A stretch of DNA of 64,000 nt, taken from assembly GCF_001044235.1 (NCBI RefSeq), contig NZ_JYNL01000068.1, positions 175,354-239,353 of the forward strand. The letters run 5' to 3'. This DNA is from Mycolicibacterium chlorophenolicum. GTDB lineage: Bacteria; Actinomycetota; Actinomycetes; Mycobacteriales; Mycobacteriaceae. Positions 33,941-41,698 of the stretch are shown in pieces (within the stretch, counting starts at the first letter, position 1; every line of letters begins with the position of its first letter). Made by a program: the position numbers and the translations under genes. The notes beneath the pieces were generated by a model. The model worked only from the letters and a program-made list of their open reading frames with translations, searched no databases and was not told the DNA's origin.

Positions 33941-35233
33941 ATGAGCACGGCGATGAACACCGAACTCACGGTTTCTGCCTGGCCCGGGCTGACACCGCGG
34001 CTGCTGCGGACCGCGGCGGGTCGGGAGACGCTCGACGAATACCGCAGCGCCGGCGGCTACCAGGGAATCGCTGATCCCGCCGCACTGCTCGACGACATCG
34101 GCCGCGCCGGTGTACTGGGCCGCGGCGGCGCGGCGTTTCCGATGGCGGTGAAGCTGACGACGGTCCGGGACGCATCGCTGCAGGGCCGCGACACGGTGCT
34201 GGTGGCCAACGGCGAGGAGGGCGAGCCGGCGTCGATCAAGGATCGCTGGCTGCTGCGCCATCGGCCGCATCTGGTGCTGGACGGTCTGCGGATGTCCGCG
34301 CGCATCATCGGCGCCCGGCACGCTCACGTGTATGTCTCGGATCATGCTGCTGCACAATCGGTCTCCGATGCACTCGACGAGCTGGGCGCCGACGGACTCG
34401 ACGGGGTGACCGTCGGGGTGCGCACCGTCGAACCCGGTTACGTCGCCGGTGAGGAGACCGCCGCGGTGCGCGCGATCAACGGCGGTCCGGCCAAACCGAC
34501 GGACAAGCCGCCGCGTCCCTACGAGCAGGGCGTCGGCGGCCTGCCCACGGTGGTCAGCAATGTCGAGACGCTCGCGAACCTGCCGTTCGTCGTCACGCAC
34601 GGCGCGGCCGCGTACCGGGAGTGCGGGACGCAGCGCTCCCCCGGCACCTTCTTGGCGACGCTGACCGGCGGTGGCCGCGGACCGGGACTCTATGAGTTGC
34701 CGTTCGGTGTGCCGATGACCGACGTGCTGGACCTGCACGGCATTCCGCACGACCGCGTGCGCGGAGCCCTGATGGGCGGCTACTTCGCGGGCCTGCTGGA
34801 CCGCCGGGTGCTGGACTGCACGGCCGATCACGACTCGCTGCGCGCGCACGGCAGCGGCCTGGGGTGCGGCGCGGTGTCGGTGCTCATCGACGAATGCCCC
34901 GTGGCGGTCGGGGCGGCGGTACTCGCGTACTACGACCGCGAGAACGCCGGGCAGTGCGGGTCGTGCTTCAACGGCACCGCAGCGATGGCCGCCGCGGCGA
35001 CGGCGCTGCGCGACGGGACGGCCGGCGCCGAGGATCTCGAGCGCCTCGAGCGGTGGTCGGTGGTGCTGCGGGGTAGAGGCGCATGCGCGACGCTGGATGC
35101 GGCCACCAACATCGCCGCGAGCATGCTGGCGATGTTCGCCGACGACGTCGCACGACATCTCGACGGTCGCTGCCCGGACTGCGCTGCAGCGGCCTACACC
35201 GCACGGCGCCCCTTCGAGGTGGAGGCACTGTGA
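33941..35233 (+). CDS. NuoF-like (complex I 51-kDa) flavoprotein, orphan NADH:ferredoxin reductase candidate
   Basis: The protein has 430 residues; ATG follows AGGAGG. The FMN/NADH domain is clear: GRGGAAFP (60-67), ANGEEGEPASIKDR and GAYVAGEE-like YVAGEETAA, with the NuoF segment QGVGGLPTVVSNVETLANL. The C-terminal Fe-S region keeps cysteines in QCGSC (about 342 and 345) and GACATL, but the normal ESCGxCxPCR spacing is altered. No other complex I genes are present, and a ferredoxin gene overlaps its end. It therefore probably passes electrons from NADH to that ferredoxin and on to the P450s. Confidence 0.88.
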   Translation: MSTAMNTELTVSAWPGLTPRLLRTAAGRETLDEYRSAGGYQGIADPAALLDDIGRAGVLGRGGAAFPMAVKLTTVRDASLQGRDTVLVANGEEGEPASIKDRWLLRHRPHLVLDGLRMSARIIGARHAHVYVSDHAAAQSVSDALDELGADGLDGVTVGVRTVEPGYVAGEETAAVRAINGGPAKPTDKPPRPYEQGVGGLPTVVSNVETLANLPFVVTHGAAAYRECGTQRSPGTFLATLTGGGRGPGLYELPFGVPMTDVLDLHGIPHDRVRGALMGGYFAGLLDRRVLDCTADHDSLRAHGSGLGCGAVSVLIDECPVAVGAAVLAYYDRENAGQCGSCFNGTAAMAAAATALRDGTAGAEDLERLERWSVVLRGRGACATLDAATNIAASMLAMFADDVARHLDGRCPDCAAAAYTARRPFEVEAL

Positions 35234-35535
35234 CAAACAGACTGCGGATCAAGCTCGACCGGACGCTGTGCGACGGCTTCGGCATCTGCGCCAGGCACGC
35301 ACCGGAGTACTTCTCGCTCGACGACTGGGGTTATGCGGTGCTCGTCGGTGACGGCGACATCCCCGAGCCCGACCGGGACGCGGTGCAGCGTGCGCTGATG
35401 GACTGTCCCGTGCACGCCATCATGGAGCTCACCGAGCGCCGCCCGGATGACGCGCACATCGCCGAGGTGAGCGAGCCCGATCTGGAGCACTTGAAGGTGG
35501 GCGACAACGAGGCGGAGTGGGGATTCACCCGATGA
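35230..35535 (+). CDS. Ferredoxin with CxxFxxC motif
   Basis: The protein has 101 residues from a GTG that overlaps the NuoF-like stop. The cluster ligands are C15 and C21 in CDGFGIC and a later DCP. Phenylalanine stands where histidine is common in the CxxHxxC motif, a difference expected to change redox potential. The C-terminal extension (about residues 70-101, ERRPDDAHIAEVSEPDLEHL) is not part of the minimal ferredoxin. It is probably the electron acceptor of the overlapping NuoF-like protein. Confidence 0.9.
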   Translation: MTNRLRIKLDRTLCDGFGICARHAPEYFSLDDWGYAVLVGDGDIPEPDRDAVQRALMDCPVHAIMELTERRPDDAHIAEVSEPDLEHLKVGDNEAEWGFTR

Positions 35536-37187
35536 GTGGTGACACCCGGATGCCGTTGCCGCAGTTGACGTTCGACAACGAGTTCTTCTGGACGTCGGGC
35601 GCCGACGGGATTCTGCGCATCCAGCAGTGCCGGGCGTGCTCGGCGTTGATCCACCCACCGCAGCCGGTCTGCAGGTACTGCCGCGGTCGAGACATGGGAG
35701 TGCGTGAGGTCTCGGGTACGGCGGTGCTGTCGGCCTTCACCGTCAATCACCGCTTCAGCATCCCGGGGCTCGCAGCGCCGTACGTCGTCGCCCAGGTGGC
35801 GCTGACAGATGATCCCCGGATTCGGTTGACCACCAACATCATCGACGCCGCCGCCGATGAGCTCGAGATCGGCCAGCTGGTCGAGGTCGTGTTCGAGCAG
35901 AACGACGACGTCTACCTGCCACTGTTCCGGCCGGTGTCCCCGAAGCAGTTCGGCGCCGAGCCGGCCGACGAGATCGCGCCTGCGGATTTCGGTTCAAACG
36001 TTCGGCCGATGGCGCGCACGGAGAAGTTCGAGGACAAGTCGGCGATCACCGGCATCGGTGCGTCACGGCTGGGCCGGCGGCTGATGGTGGCGCCGCTGTC
36101 GTTGACGATCGAAGCCTGCGAGGCGGCCGTCGCCGATGCCGGGCTGACCTTCGCCGACATCGACGGCCTGTCGACGTATCCGGGACTGGACGTCGCGGGT
36201 ATGGGCGAGGGCGGCGTCACCAAACTCGAAGGGGCGCTGGGCCTACGGCCGACGTGGATCAACGGCGGCATGGACACCTTCGGGCCGGGCGGTTCGGTGA
36301 TCGCGGCGATGATGGCCGTCGCCACCGGCATGGCCCGGCATGTGCTGTGCTTCCGCACCCTGTGGGAGGCGACGTTCGGGCAGTTGGTGAAGGAGGGCCG
36401 GCTCACGCCGCCCGGCGGTGCCCGTACCGACAGCTGGCAAATGCCGTTCGGCGCGGTGTCGGCCGCACACACGCTGGCGCTCAACGCGCAGCGGCACTTT
36501 CACCGCTACGGCACCACCCGCGAGACGCTCGGCTGGATCGCGCTGAACCAGCGCGCGAACGCCGCATTGCATCCGACGGCCATCTACCGGGATCCGATGA
36601 CGATGGAGGACTATCTGGGCGCCCGGATGATCACCACGCCATTCGGGCTCTACGACTGCGACGTGCCGTGTGACGGCGCGGTCGCGGTGGTCGTCTCCGC
36701 CGTCGACACCGTCGCCGACCGGCCGAAGCCGCCCGTGTTCGTCGAGGCGGTGGGCACCCAGATCATCGAGCGCACCGACTGGGACCAGACCACGCTGACC
36801 CACGAGCCGCAGGTGCTCGGTCAGGCGGCTCACCTGTGGACCCGGACATCATTGCGGCCGGCCGACGTCGACGTCGCCGAACTCTACGACGGCTTCACCT
36901 TCAACTGCCTGTCCTGGCTGGAAGCGTTGGGGTTCTGCGGTATCGGCGAGGCCCGGGACTTCCTCGACGGCGGATCGGCCATCGCCCGCGACGGCGCCAT
37001 CCCGCTGAACACGCACGGCGGCCAGCTCTCCCATGGACGCACGCACGGTATGGGGCTGGTACACGAGGCGGTGACACAGCTGCGCGGCGAGGCCGGCGAG
37101 CGTCAGGTCGACAACGCCCGGGTCGCCGTGGTCAGCAGCGGCGGGCTGACGCCCAGCGGAGTCATGCTGCTGCGGGCGGGCTCGTGA
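35532..37187 (+). CDS. DUF35 (ChsH2-like) and Ltp2-like thiolase-fold aldolase fusion
   Basis: The protein has 551 residues. Residues 1-140 form a zinc ribbon (C33, C36, C47, C50) and OB-fold of the DUF35 family. From about 165 a thiolase-superfamily domain follows (ITGIGASRLGRRL...). The usual thiolase cysteine is absent: the corresponding region reads NGGMDTFGPGGSVIAA. In steroid side-chain degradation, separate Ltp2 and ChsH2 proteins form a retro-aldolase complex; here both appear in one chain. Retro-aldol cleavage of a beta-hydroxyacyl-CoA is the likely reaction. The ATG overlaps the ferredoxin stop. Confidence 0.88.
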   Translation: MSGDTRMPLPQLTFDNEFFWTSGADGILRIQQCRACSALIHPPQPVCRYCRGRDMGVREVSGTAVLSAFTVNHRFSIPGLAAPYVVAQVALTDDPRIRLTTNIIDAAADELEIGQLVEVVFEQNDDVYLPLFRPVSPKQFGAEPADEIAPADFGSNVRPMARTEKFEDKSAITGIGASRLGRRLMVAPLSLTIEACEAAVADAGLTFADIDGLSTYPGLDVAGMGEGGVTKLEGALGLRPTWINGGMDTFGPGGSVIAAMMAVATGMARHVLCFRTLWEATFGQLVKEGRLTPPGGARTDSWQMPFGAVSAAHTLALNAQRHFHRYGTTRETLGWIALNQRANAALHPTAIYRDPMTMEDYLGARMITTPFGLYDCDVPCDGAVAVVVSAVDTVADRPKPPVFVEAVGTQIIERTDWDQTTLTHEPQVLGQAAHLWTRTSLRPADVDVAELYDGFTFNCLSWLEALGFCGIGEARDFLDGGSAIARDGAIPLNTHGGQLSHGRTHGMGLVHEAVTQLRGEAGERQVDNARVAVVSSGGLTPSGVMLLRAGS

Positions 37188-38068
37188 GCGCCTCCGATCC
37201 CACCCGGCGCGTCGTCCTGGTGGACGGCGTGCCGATGTCCGGGCTCGCTGTGCAGGTGGCCGATCCCCGCGCGGTCGTGGTCGCGGTGCACGGTGGCGCG
37301 ACGTCGTCGGCGTATTTCGACTGTCCGGGCCGACCCGCACTCTCCCTGCTGCGAGCCGCTGCCGCGCAGGGGTTTTCGGCGATCGCCCTGGACCGGCCCG
37401 GCTACGGCGCCTCGGGTCTGTACGCCGACGGGTTCGCCGACCCGGCGCTGCGCGTGGCCGCCGCGTCCGGCGCGGTGGACGCGATGCTCGGCGCAGCCAC
37501 GCGGGGTGCGGGACTGTTCCTGGTCGGTCATTCAGCCGGATGTGAGCTCGCGCTGCGGATGGCGACCACGCACCCGGAGGTGATCGGCGTCGAACTCGCC
37601 GGCACCGGGTTGCGCTACACCGACGCCGCCCGCGACGTCATCAGCGAGGCCTCGGTGACCTCACGACCGGCCGGGCTGCGCGACCTGCTGTGGCAGCCCA
37701 CCGACCTGTATCCCCCCGAGGTGAAGACCGGCGCGTTGTCCGCGCCCGGAGCACCCTACGAAGGTGAGGTCACGGCGAACTGGCCGCGACGCGACTTCCC
37801 GGCCACCGCCGCCCAGGTCCGCGTCCCGGTGCAGTTCAGCGTCGCCGAGCACGAAAGCGTCTGGGAATCCGGCCCGGAATCCGTCGCGGCGATCGCGGCG
37901 CTGTTCACCTCGGCACCGCGCGTGCGGATCAACGAGATGTCCGGCAGCGGGCACAACCTGAGCGTGGGGCACAACGCCGACCAGTACCACGCAAGGGTGC
38001 TGTCCTTCGCCGGAGAATCCCTCGCGGCCCGTTGCGGTCGCGACCCCGACCATGTGGAGGCGAGTTGA
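37184..38068 (+). CDS. Alpha/beta hydrolase
   Basis: The protein has 294 residues and starts at GTG overlapping the aldolase stop (GTGA). The oxyanion segment is VVAVHGGATSS, the nucleophile elbow VGHSAGCEL (S117), the acid is likely in FSVAEHESVWE and the histidine in SGSGHNLSVGH. It is a soluble esterase, thioesterase or lactonase-like enzyme. Its place between an aldolase and hydroxyacid dehydrogenases suggests hydrolysis of a CoA ester or lactone intermediate, though the substrate cannot be seen. Confidence 0.88.
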   Translation: MSASDPTRRVVLVDGVPMSGLAVQVADPRAVVVAVHGGATSSAYFDCPGRPALSLLRAAAAQGFSAIALDRPGYGASGLYADGFADPALRVAAASGAVDAMLGAATRGAGLFLVGHSAGCELALRMATTHPEVIGVELAGTGLRYTDAARDVISEASVTSRPAGLRDLLWQPTDLYPPEVKTGALSAPGAPYEGEVTANWPRRDFPATAAQVRVPVQFSVAEHESVWESGPESVAAIAALFTSAPRVRINEMSGSGHNLSVGHNADQYHARVLSFAGESLAARCGRDPDHVEAS

Positions 38069-38889
38069 TGCGCGTCGGTTTCATCGGATTGGGCAGCCAG
38101 GGCGGGCCGATGGCGAGGCGCATCGCCGAAGGCGGGTTCGACACCACGCTGTGGGCACGACGCCCGGCCAGCCTGGAGCCCTACGCCGACACACCGGCCC
38201 GCACCGCAGCCACCCCGGCCGAGCTCGGCGCAGCCAGTGACCTGGTGTGCTTGTGCGTCGTCGGGGACGACGACGTGCGTGAGGTGCTCGGCGGCGAGAG
38301 CGGCGTACTGGCCGGCATGGCGCCGGGCAGTGTCGTCGCGATCCACAGCACCGTCCACCCCGACACGTGCCGCGAGATCGCCGAACAGGCTGCCGCACAG
38401 GGTGTCACGGTGATCGACGCCCCGGTCAGCGGCGGGGCGCCCGCCGTGGAGCAGGGCACGCTGATGGTGATGGTGGGCGGTGACGCCGAGGTGGTAGAGA
38501 AGGTGCGTCCCGTGTTCGCCACGTACTCCGATGCGATCGTGCATCTCGGCGGACTCGGCAGCGGGCAGGTCGCCAAGATCCTCAACAACCTGTTGTTCAG
38601 CGCCAACCTCGGCGCGGCGATGAGCACCCTCGAGCTCGGTGACGCGCTCGGCATCGCGCGCGACCGGCTCTGCGAGGTGCTGCACCGCGGGTCGGCGACG
38701 AGCAAGGCGATCGGCAGCATCACGATGTTCGGCGGCACGCTCGACGGGCTGGCCCCGATCGCCGGCGCCCTGCTGCAGAAAGACGTCCGGCATGCTGCCA
38801 GCCTCGCGGCGCACGCGGCGGCGCCCGAGGGCACGGTGTTCGCCGACGCGGACAACGCGCTGCGACTGATGGACCATCCGCGGTCATGA
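38068..38889 (+). CDS. 3-hydroxyisobutyrate dehydrogenase-family oxidoreductase, copy 1
   Basis: The protein has 273 residues with an N-terminal Rossmann motif GFIGLGSQGGPMA, the substrate-binding DAPVSGGAPAVEQGTL loop (about 118-132) and catalytic lysine K170 in GSGQVAKILNN. The family oxidises beta-hydroxyacids to semialdehydes or reduces them, with NAD(P). The ATG follows GGAGG within the previous gene. It is followed by a paralogue, so the pair may act on two successive or alternative beta-hydroxyacids. Confidence 0.93.
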   Translation: MRVGFIGLGSQGGPMARRIAEGGFDTTLWARRPASLEPYADTPARTAATPAELGAASDLVCLCVVGDDDVREVLGGESGVLAGMAPGSVVAIHSTVHPDTCREIAEQAAAQGVTVIDAPVSGGAPAVEQGTLMVMVGGDAEVVEKVRPVFATYSDAIVHLGGLGSGQVAKILNNLLFSANLGAAMSTLELGDALGIARDRLCEVLHRGSATSKAIGSITMFGGTLDGLAPIAGALLQKDVRHAASLAAHAAAPEGTVFADADNALRLMDHPRS

Positions 38890-39677
38890 GGGTCGGTTTC
38901 GTCGGCGCAGGGCGCATGGGCTCTCCGATGGTGGAACGCCTCGTCGGGGCCGGCCACGACGTGGTCGTCCTCGGCCGCACCGACGAGAAGCGTTCTGCCG
39001 CTGTCCGGCTCGGCGCGCACGCTGTCCGGGACATCGCCGGGGTCGCCGACGGGGCGGACGCGGTGGTGGTGTGCGTGTTCACCGACTCCCAGGTCGCCGA
39101 GCTGTGTCTGGACGGCGAACTGGTGGCGGGCATGTCCCCCGGCGCGGCGCTGGTGCTGCACACCACAGGAAGCCCCGCCACGGCGCGGTCCATCGCCACC
39201 CGCTTCGCCCATGTCGACGTGGTCGACGCCCCACTCAGTGGCGGTCCGCACGACATCGCGGCGGGCCACGTGACCGTCTTCGCCGGCGGCAGCGACGACG
39301 CGATGACGCGCGTGGCACCGCTGCTCGGCGCCTACGCCGACCCCATCGTGCATGCCGGCGCCACGGGCGCCGGCCAGCTGGTCAAGCTCGTCAACAACAC
39401 GGTCTTCGCAGCGCAGATCGGGCTCGTGGCCGAGGGGGTGCGGCTGGGCAACCGGCTCGGCGTGGAGGAAGGCCGCCTGCTCCAGGCGTTGACGCACGGC
39501 AGCGCGCAGAGCCGCGTGCTGTCGTTGATCGCGGCGGCGGGTTCGGCGGACGCGTTCATCGCCGGCGTCGGCGAGTTCCTCGGCAAGGACGTCGCCGTCG
39601 TGCGCGCCACCGTCGCCGAACTCGGCGGCGACCTCGGTGGGCTCGACGCACTGGTGGACGCGGGGGTGCGGGCATGA
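38886..39677 (+). CDS. 3-hydroxyisobutyrate dehydrogenase-family oxidoreductase, copy 2
   Basis: The protein has 263 residues, with GFVGAGRMGSPM, DAPLSGGPHDIAAG and catalytic lysine K167 in GAGQLVKLVNN. It overlaps copy 1 by 4 bp and is its diverged paralogue: the core motifs agree, but the remainder differs enough that the duplication is not recent. It probably has a different substrate specificity. It is followed by 118 bp containing a short palindrome and then the P450 gene. Confidence 0.92.
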   Translation: MRVGFVGAGRMGSPMVERLVGAGHDVVVLGRTDEKRSAAVRLGAHAVRDIAGVADGADAVVVCVFTDSQVAELCLDGELVAGMSPGAALVLHTTGSPATARSIATRFAHVDVVDAPLSGGPHDIAAGHVTVFAGGSDDAMTRVAPLLGAYADPIVHAGATGAGQLVKLVNNTVFAAQIGLVAEGVRLGNRLGVEEGRLLQALTHGSAQSRVLSLIAAAGSADAFIAGVGEFLGKDVAVVRATVAELGGDLGGLDALVDAGVRA

Positions 39678-39754
39678 CGCGCGGTTGCCGGAAAACCGCG
39701 GATTTCCGGGGCGGGGTGGCGCATACTGGAGCCGTTACATTCAGCCAGCCCTTC

Positions 39755-39764
39755 GTAACGTTAC
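39755..39764. promoter_or_regulatory. Perfect palindrome GTAACGTTAC upstream of P450
   Basis: A 10-bp perfect palindrome lies 31 bp before the GTG at 39796, and another GTTAC half lies at 39734-39738. It is the only clear symmetric element in the 118-bp gap between the dehydrogenase and P450 genes. It may be an operator of an internal promoter, but it is short enough to arise by chance. Confidence 0.3.
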
Positions 39765-39795
39765 CGGCTCTGAGGACAGCGCCGAGGAGGACGCA

Positions 39796-40998
39796 GTGAC
39801 CACACCCCGGTTGGTGTTCAACCCGGTTTCCCAGGATTACTTCGACAATCCGTACGAGATCTACCGGCGGATGCGCGATGAAGCACCCCTCTACTACGAC
39901 GAAGAGGAGGACTTCTACGCGCTGACCCGGCACGCCGACGTGGCGGCGGCATTCAAGGATCACGAGGCGTTCTCGTCGGCGCGCGGCTGCGACCTCGGCA
40001 TGGTGCGCTCCGGCGAGGTGCCGCAGAAGTCGATCATCTTCATGGATCCGCCGGACCACCGGCACATGCGCAGCCTGCTGAACAAGGCGTTCACCCCCCG
40101 CGCGATCCAGTCCCAGCGCGAGACCGTCGTCGAGCTCGTCCGGCACTACCTCGCCGAGGCCGACCCCGACCACTTCGACGTGGTGCAGGACTTCTCCGGG
40201 CCGTTCCCGGTGGAGGTCATCACCCGAATGGCCGGGGTGCCCGAGGACTTCCGTCAGCAGGTCCGGCACTGGATCGACACCAGCCTGCACCGCAAGCCCG
40301 GCCAGATCGACATGGACGACGAGAACATGCAGGCCACCATCGACTCCGGCATGTACTACTACGGGCTCGTCCAGGAGCGCCGCAAGAACCCGCAGGACGA
40401 CATGATCAGCCGCCTGATCGCCGCCGAGATCCCCGGCGAGGACGGCAGCCTGCGCAAGCTCGACGACATCGAGATCACCGGTTTCACCACGCTGTTGGGC
40501 GGCGCCGGCGCCGAAACGGTGACCAAGCTCGTGGGCAGCGCCGTCGTCGAATTCGCCCGCCACCCCGAGCAGTGGCAGAAGCTGCTCGAGGACCGCAGCA
40601 AGATCCCCGACGCCGTCGAGGAACTCCTGCGCTACGTGGGGCCGGTGCAGTACAACGTCCGCTACAGCCTCAAGGACGTCGAATTACCCAGCGGCACAGT
40701 GCCTGCGCACAAACCCGTGTTCCTGATGGGTGCGGCCGCCAACCGCGATCCGCGGGCCTTCGACGACGGCGAGACGTTCGACATCGACCGGGACCGCACC
40801 CAGGCGCAGAACCTCGGTCTGGGCTACGGCATCCACAGCTGCCTCGGCGCCGCGCTGGCCAGGATGGAGACCGCGATCGCGCTCGAGCATCTGCTGGACT
40901 TCATGCCCCGGTTCGAGGTCGACTTCGACGGTCTTGCGCGGGTCAGCATGCAGAACGTCGCCGGCTACCACCACGTTCCGGTCACGGTGCTGCGATGA
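39796..40998 (+). CDS. Cytochrome P450 monooxygenase
   Basis: The protein has 400 residues with GTG start behind GAGGAGG. The I-helix motif is GGAGAETVT, the K-helix ExxR is in EELLR, and the heme loop is LGYGIHSCLGAALAR with cysteine near residue 350; leucine stands at the usual phenylalanine position of the loop. It is followed without gap by a ferredoxin gene, its probable partner. Its short length and motif variants separate it from the other three P450s in the window. Confidence 0.95.
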   Translation: MTTPRLVFNPVSQDYFDNPYEIYRRMRDEAPLYYDEEEDFYALTRHADVAAAFKDHEAFSSARGCDLGMVRSGEVPQKSIIFMDPPDHRHMRSLLNKAFTPRAIQSQRETVVELVRHYLAEADPDHFDVVQDFSGPFPVEVITRMAGVPEDFRQQVRHWIDTSLHRKPGQIDMDDENMQATIDSGMYYYGLVQERRKNPQDDMISRLIAAEIPGEDGSLRKLDDIEITGFTTLLGGAGAETVTKLVGSAVVEFARHPEQWQKLLEDRSKIPDAVEELLRYVGPVQYNVRYSLKDVELPSGTVPAHKPVFLMGAAANRDPRAFDDGETFDIDRDRTQAQNLGLGYGIHSCLGAALARMETAIALEHLLDFMPRFEVDFDGLARVSMQNVAGYHHVPVTVLR

Positions 40999-41195
40999 GC
41001 CGCAAGATCGAGGTCGACTTCGGCCTGTGCGAGAGCAACGCGGTGTGCATGGGCATCATCCCCGAGGTGTTCCAGGTCGACGACGACGATTACCTGCACG
41101 TGCTGACCGACGACGTGACCCCGGAGAACGAACAGCAGATCCGGGAAGCGGTCCGGCAGTGCCCCCGGCAGGCGATCGCGATCGTCGAGAAGTAG
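40995..41195 (+). CDS. Ferredoxin with CxxNxxC motif
   Basis: The protein has 66 residues, with ATG overlapping the P450 stop as ATGA. The ligands are in CESNAVC and QCPRQ. Asparagine replaces the more common histidine in the first motif. Tight coupling to the P450 indicates it is that enzyme's dedicated electron donor. The end of the gene lies in a short inverted repeat shared with the convergent gene. Confidence 0.93.
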   Translation: MSRKIEVDFGLCESNAVCMGIIPEVFQVDDDDYLHVLTDDVTPENEQQIREAVRQCPRQAIAIVEK

Positions 41196-41208
41196 CCGAT
41201 ACCGGCTA
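41193..41208. terminator. Small inverted repeat joining two convergent stop codons
   Basis: TAGCCG-ATAC-CGGCTA has 6-bp arms, and each arm contains the TAG stop codon of one of the two convergent genes. It could form a weak bidirectional hairpin terminator, but there is no T tract. Confidence 0.3.
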
Positions 41209-41490
41209 GAAGCCCGAGAGGATGACGCCGTTGCAGTCCGCCGCGGCGTGACGCAGCGCGACCGCCTTCTGGTAGGCCTCCGAGTGATACCACTCCTTGG
41301 CTGCCTCGACCGATTCGAACTCCAGGAGCACGGTCTGGCTGCCGTGCCACTGGCCCTCGATCGTCTCGGCCTTGGTGTCGAACGCCAGCACCGTGGCGCC
41401 GGCCATCGCCTTGCTCGCGAGCTTGCCGTACTCCGCCATCCCGGCGGGATCCTTGACGTCCTCGGTGATGACGATGTAACCCTTGGGCAC
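41206..41490 (-). CDS. DUF1330-family small protein
   Basis: The protein has 94 residues; the GTG follows AGGAG. It has the ferredoxin-like alpha/beta dimer fold expected of DUF1330 (KGYIVITEDVKDPAGMAEYGKLASKAM; IEGQW; VLLEFESVEAAKEWYHSEAYQKA). The segment LLEFESVEAAKEWYHSEAY is the family hallmark. Its function is unknown; similar small dimeric proteins act as monooxygenases or binding proteins. It is the last gene of the P450-ferredoxin operon reading left. Confidence 0.88.
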   Translation of the reverse strand: MPKGYIVITEDVKDPAGMAEYGKLASKAMAGATVLAFDTKAETIEGQWHGSQTVLLEFESVEAAKEWYHSEAYQKAVALRHAAADCNGVILSGF

Positions 41491-41506
41491 GGAAATGCTC
41501 CTGTCC

Positions 41507-41698
41507 TCAGTCGGTTTCGCTGATAGCGCGCTCGGGGCAGTTCTCGACAGCCTCGCGCGTGGCGGCTTCGTACTCGACGGGGATCTCACCCGGCATGGCG
41601 ACGGCCCAACCGTCGTCGGTCATCTCGAAGACCTCGGGGCACAGAGTCAGGCACATGCCGTGCCCGGCGCAGCGATCCTCGTCGACGGTGACTCTCAT
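41507..41698 (-). CDS. Ferredoxin with CxxHxxC motif and an extra cysteine
   Basis: The protein has 63 residues, overlapping the P450 stop by ATGA. Ligands are in CAGHGMC and NCPERA; an additional cysteine follows in LTLCPEVF, where three-cysteine ferredoxins usually have alanine. That leaves room for either a [3Fe-4S] or a [4Fe-4S] cluster. It is the probable electron donor of the P450 gene it overlaps. Confidence 0.93.
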   Translation of the reverse strand: MRVTVDEDRCAGHGMCLTLCPEVFEMTDDGWAVAMPGEIPVEYEAATREAVENCPERAISETD

